NCBI RefSeq assembly: GCF_902806685.2
Contig: NC_048550.1
Span: forward strand, 12,071,383-12,135,382
Origin: Maniola hyperantus
Lineage: Eukaryota; Arthropoda; Insecta; Lepidoptera; Nymphalidae
Direction of reading: 5' to 3'
DNA: 64,000 nucleotides
This document shows, one piece after another, positions 24,560-35,109 of this stretch. Position 1 is the stretch's first letter, and every line of letters begins with the position of its first letter. A model generated the notes under the pieces. The model ran no database searches, had not been told where the DNA came from, and was given only the letters and a program-made list of their open reading frames with translations. The translations under genes were made by a program, and so were the position numbers.

Positions 24560-27169
24560 ATGGCAGGTCTAGAAAACCTAAGTGACAGAGATCGCGCAGT
24601 GTTGAGAAGCATTTTTGATCCTACTGCTACTATCGGGGACGTAGCTGACGATGGTGACAATTTTGTTGATGATGATCAAGGTAAGCTTTTTCAAACTCAT
24701 TCTCCGCGCGCTCGTCTTTTTATAGTAGGTTGGTACATACAAAATCTTCTTTCCCAAAGGTAGCTTCTCGGTGAAAAGCGTTAGGCGCAATACGCAGATA
24801 CCTTCGTCTGTGCTAATAGTAGAGAAGGCCGGAGATGATGATGAAGAAAATTCTTTTAGTAAGGACCTTAGTGTAACAGGTAGTTATAGTAGATTAATGA
24901 ATGAATTAGATAAACTTCAGAGGTCCTACAATCAAAATTTTAGTATGATATCTATTTACCTTATACCTAATAACCTAATCGAGCGTGATAGGTTGGGGTT
25001 CGACCCCGGGCACGCACCTATTACTTTGTGCGTTATAAGCAATCAAATGTCACTTTGCTTTGCTTTATCTAACGGTGGAGGAAAACATCGTGAGGAAACC
25101 TGCATGCGTTAGAGTTGGTGAAGGAAGGAATGAACTCAAAGGTGTGTGAAGTCTACCAATCCGCACTTCGACTATGGCCTAAGTACCCTTCTCATTCTGA
25201 GAGGAGACCTGTACTCAGTAGTAATGACCTAAATCTACATTCTAGACTCCACAGAAACTGAGCAACAAAGCAAGGCCCTATGTCTTCAAGGCGTGCAGCT
25301 AGCTGAGGCAGGCAAGTACGAGGAGGCTTTGACACTGCTGAGTAAAGGCATAGAGATAGCCCCTGAACGAGCCGCGGGGTACAATGACAGAGGTCAGCTG
25401 TTTAGACTGATGAAAAGGGATCAAGGTAAACAGCTATGACAAATTAGACAGACGACCACTAGCTTTTGCCCGCGCCTTCGTCCGCGTGATATTTTATAGT
25501 CGAAGGGTTCCGCACCATCCTTCGTATAAAACTATGTACAGTACACGGCAGAATGTAATGTACATCGGCCTTTAGAATGACATTTCGGTTTTGTAGAGCG
25601 TTGTCACTCATACATATGTGACGTTTTGTCGGTCTCAACGACAGAGACAATGGTCTACAAATCTGCTATCTCCTTCTAAAGGTCGATGTAGGTACATTGT
25701 GCATTACTTTCTGCCGCGTACCTAATGTTTTTTTTAAAATTCACTTGGCTATTTTGAAATTTTTACTATAGCGGCACTATCACGTCTATATGATGTTACA
25801 GCGGCACAGAAAATTTCAATTCTCTATCTATTACGGTATCTACAGCCCGCTGACAGACAGACAGACAGCCGAGGCTTAGAAATAGGGTCCCGTTGGCACC
25901 ATTCGCGTACGGAACCGTTAAAACCAAGATGGTGGCTTTTTTTTGTCATTTTTGAACTGGTTTCAGATGCAATGAAGGATTTGGATCATGTCTTGCAAGT
26001 GACAGAAGGTAAAGCAACCCGCGCTCGAGCTCTCGCGCTGTGTCAACGCGGCGTCCTCTCACGCAAGCGCGGCTCGGACGACGAAGCACGCGCCGCTTTT
26101 GCCGAGGCCGCTAAACTTGGCAGCGGGTTTGCGAAGAAACAGGTGAGGTTTTATTTCGTCATCACCGACAGCCGGGTCTTCGAACTTCGCCCAGTGCCAC
26201 TTCACCTCGCAACCCGATGAACTGTTTGTATTGTCGGTTACTTTTTAGGATTTCGTACCCTGGGTGCCAATGAAAGTGACCTTATTACTGCTTCCGCTGT
26301 CCGTCCGTCCGTCAGCGGGATGTATCTCATAGTCAAACGTCTTGAAACTGACAGAAGGTAAAGCAATCCGGGCTCGAGCTCTGGCGCTGCGTTTTTTTCG
26401 CGTCTTGACACTTTAGCTTCGCAACCCGTTGAACCCGTTGTTGTTGTCAGTTACTGTGTAGGATTTCGTACCCAAAGGGTGCCAACGGGACCCTATTACT
26501 AAGCCTCCGCAGTCTATCTGTCTGTCAGCGGACTGTATCTATCTCATGAACCGTTAAGGTTCGTACGCACCTGAGCGGCGCGGCGCGGCGCTTCAGCGAG
26601 CTGCACGTCGCGGCACAGAGCTTCAAAATATCATTTCTATCATTTTGTATGGCGCATATCGCACTAGAGCGGCGCTGCACAGCGCTTCACCGCGCGTTGC
26701 CGCGCGGCACGGCTGGAGAGAATATTTTGAAGCGCAGCGAAGCGACGCGCAGTGCAGTGACGCTAGTGCGACATACCCAGCGGCGCGGCGCGGCGCTTCG
26801 CGCTCGTACGCGAACGGGTATAAAAGTGACGCGCAAGTGACGCGAGGTGCCGCGTACTGAAGTTGTAGTGCGGTAGGCACCGTCGAGCGGCCTGAGGTGA
26901 CGCGTTCTGCAGTCGGACTGAAGCGCCGCGCCGCGCCGCTCAGGTGCGTACGAACCTTTATAGGTCGAGTTGTCACAGAGTTGCCGCTATATATGGAACC
27001 TTTCATGTGGAAGTCCGTATCCCACTTGACCGGTTTTATTTGAACTATATTACTCTTATCTGATTCTGGTATTTTTGTGTTACAGGTCGTAGAACTAAAC
27101 CCATATGCTGCACTTTGCAACCAAATGCTCAGCCAAGTCATGAAAGGAGAAAAGGACATTAAACTGTAG
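24560..27169 (+). CDS. Ttc36: Tetratricopeptide repeat protein 36 (TTC36)
   Basis: Four exons, 24560-24680, 25246-25425, 25967-26142 and 27086-27169, all with GT-AG borders and matching phases (1, 1, 0), encode 186 residues; human TTC36 has 189. The start ATG follows GAGAA and opens MAGLENLSDRDRAVLRSIFD, the conserved leader before an acidic stretch. Three TPR helix pairs follow: residues about 48-80 (LQGVQLAEAGKYEEALTLLS), 82-115 (AAGYNDRGQLFRLMKRDQ) and 122-155 (ALCQRGVLSRKRGSDDEARA), then the conserved end ELNPYAALCNQML. TPR proteins of this type (also called HBP21) bind Hsp70-type partners in vertebrates; the role in insects is by homology only. Poly(A) signals at 27181-27186 and 27420-27425. 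Intron 1 carries a SINE; intron 3 carries a decayed copy of exon 3 and a GC-rich MITE. Confidence 0.94.
24975..25225 (+). repeat. Metulj-like SINE in TTC36 intron 1
   Basis: B-box-like GGGTTCGACCCCGGG, GGTGTGTGAAGTCTACCAAT, and CTGAGAGGAGACCTGTACTC near the end. Its 3' end falls some 20-25 bp before the exon 2 acceptor at 25245. Confidence 0.75.
25535..25722. mobile_element. Hairpin MITE, 'GTACGCGGCAGAA' family, in TTC36 intron 2
   Basis: Left arm GTACAGTACACGGCAGAATG and TACATCGGCCTTTAGAATG; right arm CCTTCTAAAGGTCGATGTA ending CTTTCTGCCGCGTAC; CAACGACAGAGACAATGG inside. Second full copy at 38637-38828. Confidence 0.8.
25840..25922 (-). repeat. Interspersed repeat with CAGCGGGCTGT, reversed
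   Basis: TACAGCCCGCTGACAGACAG, GGGTCCCGTTGGCACCATTC and GTACGGAACCGTTAAAAC match the forward copies inside 26240-26550, 47740-47845 and, reversed, 10300-10410. Confidence 0.6.
26336..26395 (+). pseudogene. Decayed partial copy of TTC36 exon 3 within intron 3
   Basis: GACAGAAGGTAAAGCAATCC and GGGCTCGAGCTCTGGCGCTG repeat the exon 3 sequence at about 25994-26043 with few differences. No acceptor or intact frame follows: it runs into a T-run. The following sequence also repeats the start of intron 3 (TCGCAACCCG, GGATTTCGTACCC), so a segment spanning the exon end and intron was copied and then partly lost. Confidence 0.75.
26557..26957. mobile_element. GC-rich MITE with 40-bp perfect terminal inverted repeats and TTA duplication
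   Basis: Left terminus AGGTTCGTACGCACCTGAGC, continuing as a GGCGC-rich run to CTTCAG at 26596; the right terminus (26918-26957) is its exact reverse complement over 40 bp. TTA directly flanks both ends (26554-26556, 26958-26960). A 3-bp TTA/TAA duplication is typical of PIF/Harbinger-group elements (family knowledge). The interior is very CpG-rich, unlike the surrounding AT-rich intron. It has no transposase; the ORFs through it are chance. Confidence 0.88.
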
Positions 27170-27180
27170 AATGATATCAA

Positions 27181-27186
27181 AATAAA
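27181..27186 (+). other. Candidate poly(A) signal of TTC36
   Basis: AATAAA 12 bp past the stop; a second one is at 27420-27425. Confidence 0.45.
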
Positions 27187-27825
27187 ACGAACATATCTAA
27201 TGGATTAGAAATTTATATTATTGAGTACAATCCACGATCACATTCGAGAAAAACCACATTCTTCCTAAAACCCGGCGAACTATTGAGTCGCCAGATTTTA
27301 CCACGAAATCCTTGAAAATGACAGATTTTACACTTCGAAAATGGCAAATGTAAGACTACAAATCGAAATTCTGTCACTACACTATTAATATTTAATAATA
27401 ATTATAAGTAATTATATGCAATAAAATCTCGAAAAAAGATTGCACGCGAATACTTCATACGATTTTTCTAAAAAAAAACATTCGCGCCCAATCTCTCATT
27501 TTGTTATAATTCAAAACTTGATAAGATTATTTTAATGTATTAAAAACTAGTGAGGCGACGAGACGGTAGGAAAAACAAAACGCAGTTAAAAAGTGCGCTT
27601 ACAAGGATAATAAATTTTATTTTTGCAGAAAAGTTTCGCGTATGGCACAACTTAAAAAACTTGATCAATAATTCATCAAAGTTAATAAATTCAACTAACA
27701 CGTTCATAGAAAAACTAGAACACCACCACAGACCAAAAACATAGGGATATCTACACCACTTTTTTGCCTTGCTCAACAGAGAGCCACCTATGCCATAATA
27801 TATTGTACCTATGGTCCGTGCAAAA

Positions 27826-27962
27826 GGAGTTCTCACGCGCCGTTTTAACTTTATGTGTCAACTATCATGTCAAAAGTACGTTTCACCTTTATAATAAGGA
27901 TTAAAATCGTACTTTTGACATGACAGTTGACACGAAGTTAAATTGGCGCGTGAGAACTCATG
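27826..27962. mobile_element. Hairpin MITE, 'CACGCGCCATTTTAAC' family (copy 2)
   Basis: GAGTTCTCACGCGCCGTTTT at the left and AATTGGCGCGTGAGAACTC at the right; CATGTCAAAAGTACG and CGTACTTTTGACATG arms inside. Confidence 0.85.
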
Positions 27963-27964
27963 TT

Positions 27965-29340
27965 GTACGCACTATATATTATTTTTGAACGCGTCACATA
28001 GGTACAGACAATGTGGCATCGCATAGCAATCGCGTTTAGCATTTTCAATCTACATGAAATGGAAGACCAAAATAATCTATTTCTTAGGTCAGTGAAAATA
28101 ATTAACCTAGACTATGGCCAACCAGCCTAGTTCGGCTAGTCGGCTAGACTGAGTGTTATTTTGCCCAATGCCCAAGGCCCAAAGTGTGTTCTAATTTTAT
28201 CAAGCATAAAAATCGTTTACCGATTACTTCGGGACAAGAACGTGTTCAACTGTAGGTAACAAGTCGCCATATCAGTGACGTTTTATTCCACGACTTAATT
28301 TATACAACTAGATTGGGGTTATACAAAATATTCTTACTTTAATATAGAACCTTTTGGCACAAGTTATCTTTGACAGTTAATAATTTTATCTGCAGGACAA
28401 AAAGTATAGATTAAAAATAAAAAAACAGGTATAAAAATGGCGCGAAACTTTTCTACGTGCTGGGGTGAAAGGATGATCATATCACAGAGATAGTTATAAT
28501 AATGTGAGTACATTTAGTTCAATAAGCATTTTACATAATATTATTATAATAATAAACTGTTACAATTCACTATACTTAAAGTAAAGGAAATCATGTTTTC
28601 ATGAATTCCATTTTAAAAAAAACGTACATAGGTAGAGGTAAAATAAATCATTTTTATAGATTGTTGTTAATTTTATAAATACCTACCTAAATAAATACTT
28701 GAAAAATATCGTTAAAATATTACACACAAATTAAAGTTCAAAGATAGGAATCCACATGCTATCAAAAGCCTACTTGCCTATAATTTCATGTGTATTCCCA
28801 TTTTAGGGCACGGTATCCACTAAAGCGTAGATGTGTTTATTGGATAGAACATAGTTCCTCTAAGTGGATACAGGGCCTATAGGTAAGATCAACAAAGAAA
28901 GTTGGCAGTATAGAGATAAAAAGTATTCAAAAAAGTGATATTCTCCAATAGTGATATGCCAAAAATGTAATAGAATTGGAAAAATACATTTTAAAATGAT
29001 TGTGGAAATTTTATTAAATATTAGGAAAAATATTTACAATTTGGCACAGGCGATGTGCATAAACTGCGAAAATACCTTCAATGGTACCCAATCTATCTCT
29101 ATGCAATTGCCAATTTTGAACTGAACAAATTTAAATATAGCTGTCCCTTTCAGTCGTGAAGAGGACCGCAATACTTAGGTACAGTCCTGTGAACTTTAAA
29201 TTTTGGAGTGCAGTGAAACTGGATAACTTTAGAAACGCGATAAATATTATCAACGGACATGAAATTGAATTCCAATTAGAATAACTTTGATTTCAGCGAT
29301 TAACTTAGCAGGTTAATGAAATCACCAGATGGTATAGTGC
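27965..29340. other. Intergenic stretch
   Basis: AT-rich with no supportable gene. A short inverted pair TATCCACTAA / TAAGTGGATA lies at 28808-28870. Confidence 0.5.
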
Positions 29341-29349
29341 ATACATTTT

Positions 29350-29745
29350 TAAATCTCACTCGCCATTTTAGCTCTATGTGTCAACTGTCATGTCAAAAGT
29401 ACGATTTTAGTCAAATCAAATCAAATCAAATTTCTTTATTGCGAATATGGGTAATACAGGAACAAAAAGGTACAGCCAAATTCTGCCTATCAGCATGCAA
29501 TATGTTATGATATACCTAACAATGTGTACATAGTCTTGATAAAATTAGTCACATTAAATACTTAGTCACGAAAAAATAGTCCTTAATTTAAAGGTTATAA
29601 AAGCCAATATTTAGGAATTGGAATGAATTAAATTAAAGGTAACCGTACTTTTGACATGGCTAATCTGTGTAAAGCCAGAAGAAGAAAAAAAACTTTTGAC
29701 ATGACAGTTGATACATAGAGTTAAAATGGCGAGTGAGTTCTCAAA
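29350..29745. mobile_element. Hairpin MITE (copy 3) interrupted by a retroelement 3' end
   Basis: Left arm CACTCGCCATTTTAGCTCTA, right arm GTTAAAATGGCGAGTGAG. At about 29411 the arm is broken by a roughly 170-bp insert beginning with AAATC repeats, bounded by TAGTC on both sides (29408-29412 and about 29577-29581), which looks like its target duplication. A second disturbance is at 29595-29690. Confidence 0.7.
29412..29576 (-). mobile_element. Retroelement 3' end inserted in a MITE
   Basis: CAAATCAAATCAAATC followed by TTTCTTTATTGCG reads, reversed, as a transcript end with AATAAAG and a tandem ATTTG tail, as in non-LTR elements with microsatellite tails. Confidence 0.55.
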
Positions 29746-29897
29746 ATGTATGCATTATATTAAGATCTCTATGATTATAAGTTTCTAGGTGGTACCTACC
29801 TTATTTTATGTCAGGTTTCTGTTACCCGGTTTCATTGTATACAATTGTGTGTTGGTGCTAATTTAAACATTTTCTGAACGAAATTAACAAGTCATCG

Positions 29898-29975
29898 AAT
29901 AGTGCCATCCTTTTTACAATGTTCTCAGTGGACAAGGATGGTAATACTTTTAAGACTTTACTTTGGTTTAGTTTA
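29898..29975. mobile_element. Fragment of the 'GCTATCCTTTT' MITE family
   Basis: AGTGCCATCCTTTTTAC and ACAAGGATGGTAATACTTTT. Confidence 0.45.
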
Positions 29976-30671
29976 GGATTTCAGTTTATCCGAATTAGCA
30001 TCAACAAATAGGCATTAATGCATTAATGTAAGGAATTTTTATTTTAATAAAATTGTCAAAGAGTATTTATCACTATATCCTGTAATACCTACGGGCTTAT
30101 ATACTAAAGGTTCACGTTTTAGGCCTATGTTGCGAAGGATTATTAATATTATTTTCTTACTAAAACTCCTATATAGTGAACCATAGGTACTTGCAATTAA
30201 AAATGTTAAACAAGTAATTTTCGAATTAGATATTTTTTACTATATTACTGTGTTCAGTAAAATCAAACTCACTGCTCACTAATTATTGAAAAAAATTGTT
30301 TGTACACAAGTAGGTAGGTATGTGCTAAACTACAAAAATTTATCTTTTCCGTCTTAGACAAACTAACTAAAACTCTCCTAATTCTCTACGGCCAAAGACA
30401 GCAGGTGTTTTAGTTCGGTCAAATATTTTAGTTTAATTATTAATATCATAGTTTAGTTGAGTTTTAGTTTGGCGTACCACACATATGCCAGTTTCGTGTC
30501 ACACTATCACATTTTGGAAACTATTTAAAATCAGCGATTTATTATCATGATAAAAAATAAAGATAATGAGAAATACTTAGTATGTTTTCTTAACATACGA
30601 TAGATTATATAGGTATAATAAGTTTTAAAATTAGGCAACACTTCGCTAAAATTGCGTTAATAAAATAGAAA

Positions 30672-30811
30672 TCTGCCGTCCGTCCCGTTCAGTCTAAAGT
30701 AGTTTTACTCCCTAACTAACGCGTTTGACAAATTGTACAGCGATCCTGCCGGTTACGTTAGGAACTATAATAATTTGTCATACTAATATACTTTAGTTGA
30801 CGGACGGCAGC
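30672..30811. mobile_element. Short MITE with CTGCCGTCCGTC ends
   Basis: CTGCCGTCCGTC at the left and GACGGACGGCAG at the right, extended by a looser match around TCTAAAGTA / TACTTTAG, 140 bp overall. Confidence 0.7.
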
Positions 30812-31310
30812 AATGCAAGCCTTTTATATACAAAAATAATAATTTCTTTAAAATAATATACTACAAACAAAACATAGTTATTTATGAAAAGTAAATGCTA
30901 TAAATACATATTTATAATACAATATTAGGAAAACCACTGAACATTACAACAACATATACAACCGTCATTATCAAACGTATTTTCATTATAGACAAATAAA
31001 AATATTATATTAACATAACCGACTTTTTTTCAGTAAAATCATACAAGCAGATATGAAAATAATATGAATGAATGAAATTCGAAAATATTACTCAAATTGT
31101 TGTTGAAGTAAAACTAAACTATACCTCTTGACTTTCAAATGTCATGTTATTTAAGTCTTAAACTACTTGATATTATCTTAAAATTGCAAGATCTTCTAAA
31201 TCAATAGTTACCTGAATAGGCTGAATATATTATGATCTTTGCTCATCCTGACCAATAAAAAATAACCATGTACATTATAGAAGGGATTTTTTTATTTTAC
31301 ACCAACAGTG
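30812..31310. other. Intergenic AT-rich stretch
   Basis: Nothing recognisable. Confidence 0.5.
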
Positions 31311-31314
31311 CTAA

Positions 31315-31450
31315 TTCTGTTGTACACAAATCTCTAAACTAAAAGTGACAGGTCTACAAAATAGTGTTATCCTTTTCATTTTGTTTCCTGCGGAAAGAGA
31401 GAGCATTACTTTTAAAAATTTTAATTAGTTTAGCGTTTTGTTTACAACTG
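31315..31450. mobile_element. Decayed copy of the 'GCTATCCTTTT' MITE family
   Basis: TTGTACACAAATCTCTAAAC, GACAGGTCTAC, GTGTTATCCTTTTCA; the right arm is poor. Confidence 0.5.
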
Positions 31451-31454
31451 GATA

Positions 31455-32480
31455 GCAAATTTTTCAAATAAAAGCTTAAATATAACAAGCTTTGTAACTG
31501 CATGGTTACTCTATATACAAATGAGATCTTACTTATATATTAATGGTTACATAATTAGCTATAAGTTTTTTAAACTTTCAATTATCATCTATGTAACTGA
31601 CCAAGTCAGTGCGAAGTGGGTGTCTAAAGGCGTAAGCTAGCAACACTACAATATACCAGTTGAAAAATTTCGAATTTACCATTTACCATTAATTAATTAT
31701 ATATACTCGCAGCTATCAGAATTGGTGTTTAGAATACAGTGGCCTTCGCCAAATCTCAATAATAACGAGATAGAATAATCACTATTTATTATTTTAATTC
31801 TACGGTGAGTAAGGCTTTAAGCACAGCCCACAAACTATACGATGGCGATATATCGCTCGTCTACATTTGAAGTAATCTAAATGATCGCACTTCTAGCACC
31901 AAAGCGATCCTAATTTCTCCAACTGTCTGGAACATAGATTTATTAGGTACCGTGCATTTACATATTCGTCCTTATGTCCTGTCTCGCAACTCATCGTTAA
32001 TCTCATAGACATATGCGCATTAGACGAGACGAGACGAAAGTGAGAACAGATCTCGTTCAGACTGCAGAGTGCACTTCTATACACATAGTACGTCATATAA
32101 CAAATCTGTGATCTGGAATGACTTTTTAAAATAATTGTGATGATAGTTTGGTGCTAAATGGCATACGATATTGTATGAGCTATGTAAAATTATATCAAAC
32201 AAGCTTTGATTATTGAGACTTATCGCCCGTATATAAGCTCGATTTATTGGTCAAAACTATTCGCTTACCATAGTATAGCTTATGCACTGTGCCTCAGTTT
32301 AATCTAAGATTAATGTAAGCGATTATTAAATCGAGTATTTAATCAAATAGTTATAGGAACTAAATAAACGTAATTTCGCGATATTTTTTGAATACTCAGT
32401 GATAAAATGGTGAAACCTAACATACGCTACGTAAGTTACTAAAAGCTGGGTAGAGGATTATTAAAAACACTTTTAATTAC
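31455..32480. other. Intergenic stretch
   Basis: No supportable gene or repeat recognised. Confidence 0.5.
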
Positions 32481-32489
32481 GGAAAAGAG

Positions 32490-32600
32490 CAATCGTCGAG
32501 TTTCTTGCTGGTTTTTCTCGGCAGTGCGGACATTCCGAACCAGTTGCACTTGGCGAAATCTCTCACAAAATTGATTGGTCTGTAGTCTGGTGAACATCTC
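32490..32600 (+). repeat. Non-LTR retrotransposon tail fragment
   Basis: GAGTTTCTTGCTGGTTTTTC and CATTCCGAACCAGTTGCA match the longer tail copies at 40725-40860 and 58950-59080. Confidence 0.55.
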
Positions 32601-32679
32601 TCCCTCCCATCTGCTTCAGTGGACATGCAGCCTAGGGGTTAATTTTTTAAGTTATTTATAAATATGGAGGTAGAGTGGG

Positions 32680-32842
32680 GCCGATTCTCTTGTACACAAT
32701 CTCTAAACTAAACTAAATTAACAGGTCTAAATCTAGTGCTATCCTTTTCCGCAAGCAACATTATGAAAGGGATAGCAATAGATTTAGACGTGCCATTTTA
32801 GTTTAGTTTTGAGATTGTGTACAAAGGAATTAGCCCCATTGT
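32680..32842. mobile_element. Hairpin MITE, 'GCTATCCTTTT' family (best copy)
   Basis: Left GATTCTCTTGTACACAATCT with CTAAACTAAACTAAATTAAC; right AGTTTAGTTTTGAGATTGTG then TACAAAGGAATTAG; inner arms GTGCTATCCTTTTC / GAAAGGGATAGCA. Confidence 0.8.
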
Positions 32843-33323
32843 CAATGTTATCCATTGCTAACGATAGTGCAATAACAGTTCAAATATGGAACGATATTTT
32901 TTTAAAGATTCCAGTTTACAATTCGACTGTTATATTGTAAAAGAGAGATATTTTGATATAGATTAAAAGTGTTTTTAATGGATACTAAGGGTGGTGGTGG
33001 GATGACGCAAAAACATTTCGAACACACGTGTTTCTTAACCGCAGGCACAGTGTAATAGATTAAATAAAAAAGTTCAAGTTTTCAAAAAAAAAAACACTTC
33101 CGCTTCAAAATGGCCAACAACAACATCTAATTAGTTGTTTTCAGGCCACCATATTTTATCAAGGTGATATCAAGTAATTATTGCCATAAATTAAAAGCAC
33201 TTTCTTTTACTTATATAAGTAGTACTACTTTTCAAATAATGATACGCGCTATTTTTCATTATGCATATTTTTTTCCGTCAATTGTACACGGAAGACTTTT
33301 TTGCAAATATAAATAAATAAGTA

Positions 33324-33470
33324 CAGTCCGTTCACTATAACTTTTTCCCTGCCGTCAATGTTGGCACCATTGCTTTGTTTGCTTTATTCCTTAGAGCTTA
33401 GGGTTTATTACTGTGTGATTTGCAATGGTGCCAACATAACGTCAGGGGAAAAGTTATAGTGAACGGACTG
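33324..33470. mobile_element. Tc1/mariner-like MITE with about 50-bp inverted repeats
   Basis: Starts CAGTCCGTTCACTATAACTT and ends AAGTTATAGTGAACGGACTG; the arms continue through CGTCAATGTTGGCACCATTGC with few mismatches. TA flanks both ends (33322-33323, 33471-33472), consistent with a TA duplication. Confidence 0.85.
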
Positions 33471-33474
33471 TAGG

Positions 33475-34975
33475 TTTGTGTTTTTTTATTATATTTTTTA
33501 AGACGCGTGTCACGTGGAAATTAAACATGTGTGTTCGTGATGCGAGTTACGCGAGTGTGAGAAGCGCTAGTGCGCTCTACTTGTCTCCCTCTCCAGCTGA
33601 TTATAGTACACAGTGCTGATTCAGTTCCTAAACGAAAATTACCAAAATACCTAATGGTACGAAATAAAGCTTTAAAACTCATTTCAAAATAATGGTTTTA
33701 TTATATTTATACATACTATAATTATGTACATATATGCATCATGTACATATTATATTATGTATCTTCTAAAAATAGCAGTAGTTAGTAATTTTTTAATGAC
33801 AAACATAAACACGACTCAATTATAATATAATTATATATATTTTTTAAATATCAATCAATCTCAATTTTTTTTGAATTCCTATATTCGTATCCTCCATTAA
33901 GAAATTAGGAACGAAAAGTTGGAACACGTAATACCTATTGGTATGATTGAGTACCTAATATTAAAATCCATTTAAATGTAAAAACTGATAAAAGTAATAT
34001 TTAGCGAAAATGAATCAGCACGTCACCTACCTAATATTAAGCCTAGTACTTATATAAAAATTAATTATTTAATGTAAATATTACAACTATAATACAGATA
34101 AAGATACCGTTTTACCGTAATATCTAAACTCGGCTAAGTTAACGGCGATTTTTTAAATGGTGATTACAAAAATCATTTTTTAAAGAATACCTACTTAAAA
34201 ATTAAAACATACCTAAAATGTCATTTTATTATATTCAATTTAGAATCGACAGCTTCATTTCATTTAAATTCACATTTATCAACTAGCAAGAGTACACGTT
34301 TTTTATTTCAATGTATTTTTAGTTAATTTATTTTTAAATAAAGTTAGTAAGGCTATTTAGTACACGATTATTTATTTTTATTTAACAGCTGATCGCTGAA
34401 TTTGTGATGTCATTAGACGATGCATTAAAAAAATGAAAAACAAAGAAAAAACTTTACAACATGACAACACTGAAAAAACGTACTAATTCGTTTAGATTTT
34501 TTTAAGGTTTACAAGACAGTTTTTTTAAGTTTATATTATGAGATATTAGTTAACTGAATAATAATTGATGTGATCTTGATATTCATATAGTAAAGATTAC
34601 AAATCTTCAAACAATGACCCTTCTTCAAATAAATAAAATTAAGATAGGTAAAACAAAATATAATAAGTAGCTACATCGTCAAATTGCATCACAAAATGTA
34701 CACAAAGAGAAATTCAGAACCACAAAATTACAAACACACACCTACACACACACACATACACAAAATAAACATGAAAATCATCTGTTACAGTCAAAGTGGG
34801 TAACTTTAGAAACATGTTTATATAAGTCGACGGACATATACAGAAATTATGAATTTTTGACTTGAAATGAAACAAATTTTTTTTTATCTCACTCGCTCGG
34901 AAACAATCCTTTTGCTCTTTGAAATCTGAGTGAAAAGTGGTAATTTTGCTCGCTTAAATTTTAAAATGCGTACAA
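33475..34975. other. Intergenic AT-rich stretch
   Basis: No gene or clear repeat. A CACACA tract lies near 34735-34760. Confidence 0.5.
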
Positions 34976-34981
34976 AACTAC

Positions 34982-35098
34982 TCCTTACGCACCAAATTTT
35001 ATGTAGGTAACAGTACGATTTTAGTCCTTATTTTAAAGCTAAACCGTAATTTTGACGTAACATTTGACCCCATAGAGTTAAAATGGCGCGTGAGGAGA
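34982..35098. mobile_element. Hairpin MITE, 'CACGCGCCATTTTAAC' family (copy 4)
   Basis: CTCCTTACGCACCAAATTTT left, GTTAAAATGGCGCGTGAGGAG-type right arm (35077-35097), GTACGATTTTAGTCCTTATT inside. The left arm is diverged. Confidence 0.75.
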
Positions 35099-35109
35099 CA
35101 TTTTTTTTT

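Noticed and set aside
24771..25112. ORF of 113 residues between TTC36 exons 1 and 2
   Set aside because: Its second half is inside the SINE, the first half has no family match, and exons 1 and 2 already join in phase to give a full-length TTC36.
26623..27180. 185-residue minus-strand ORF over TTC36 exon 4
   Set aside because: It runs through the GC-rich MITE and antisense to a real exon; low stop density is due to GC content.
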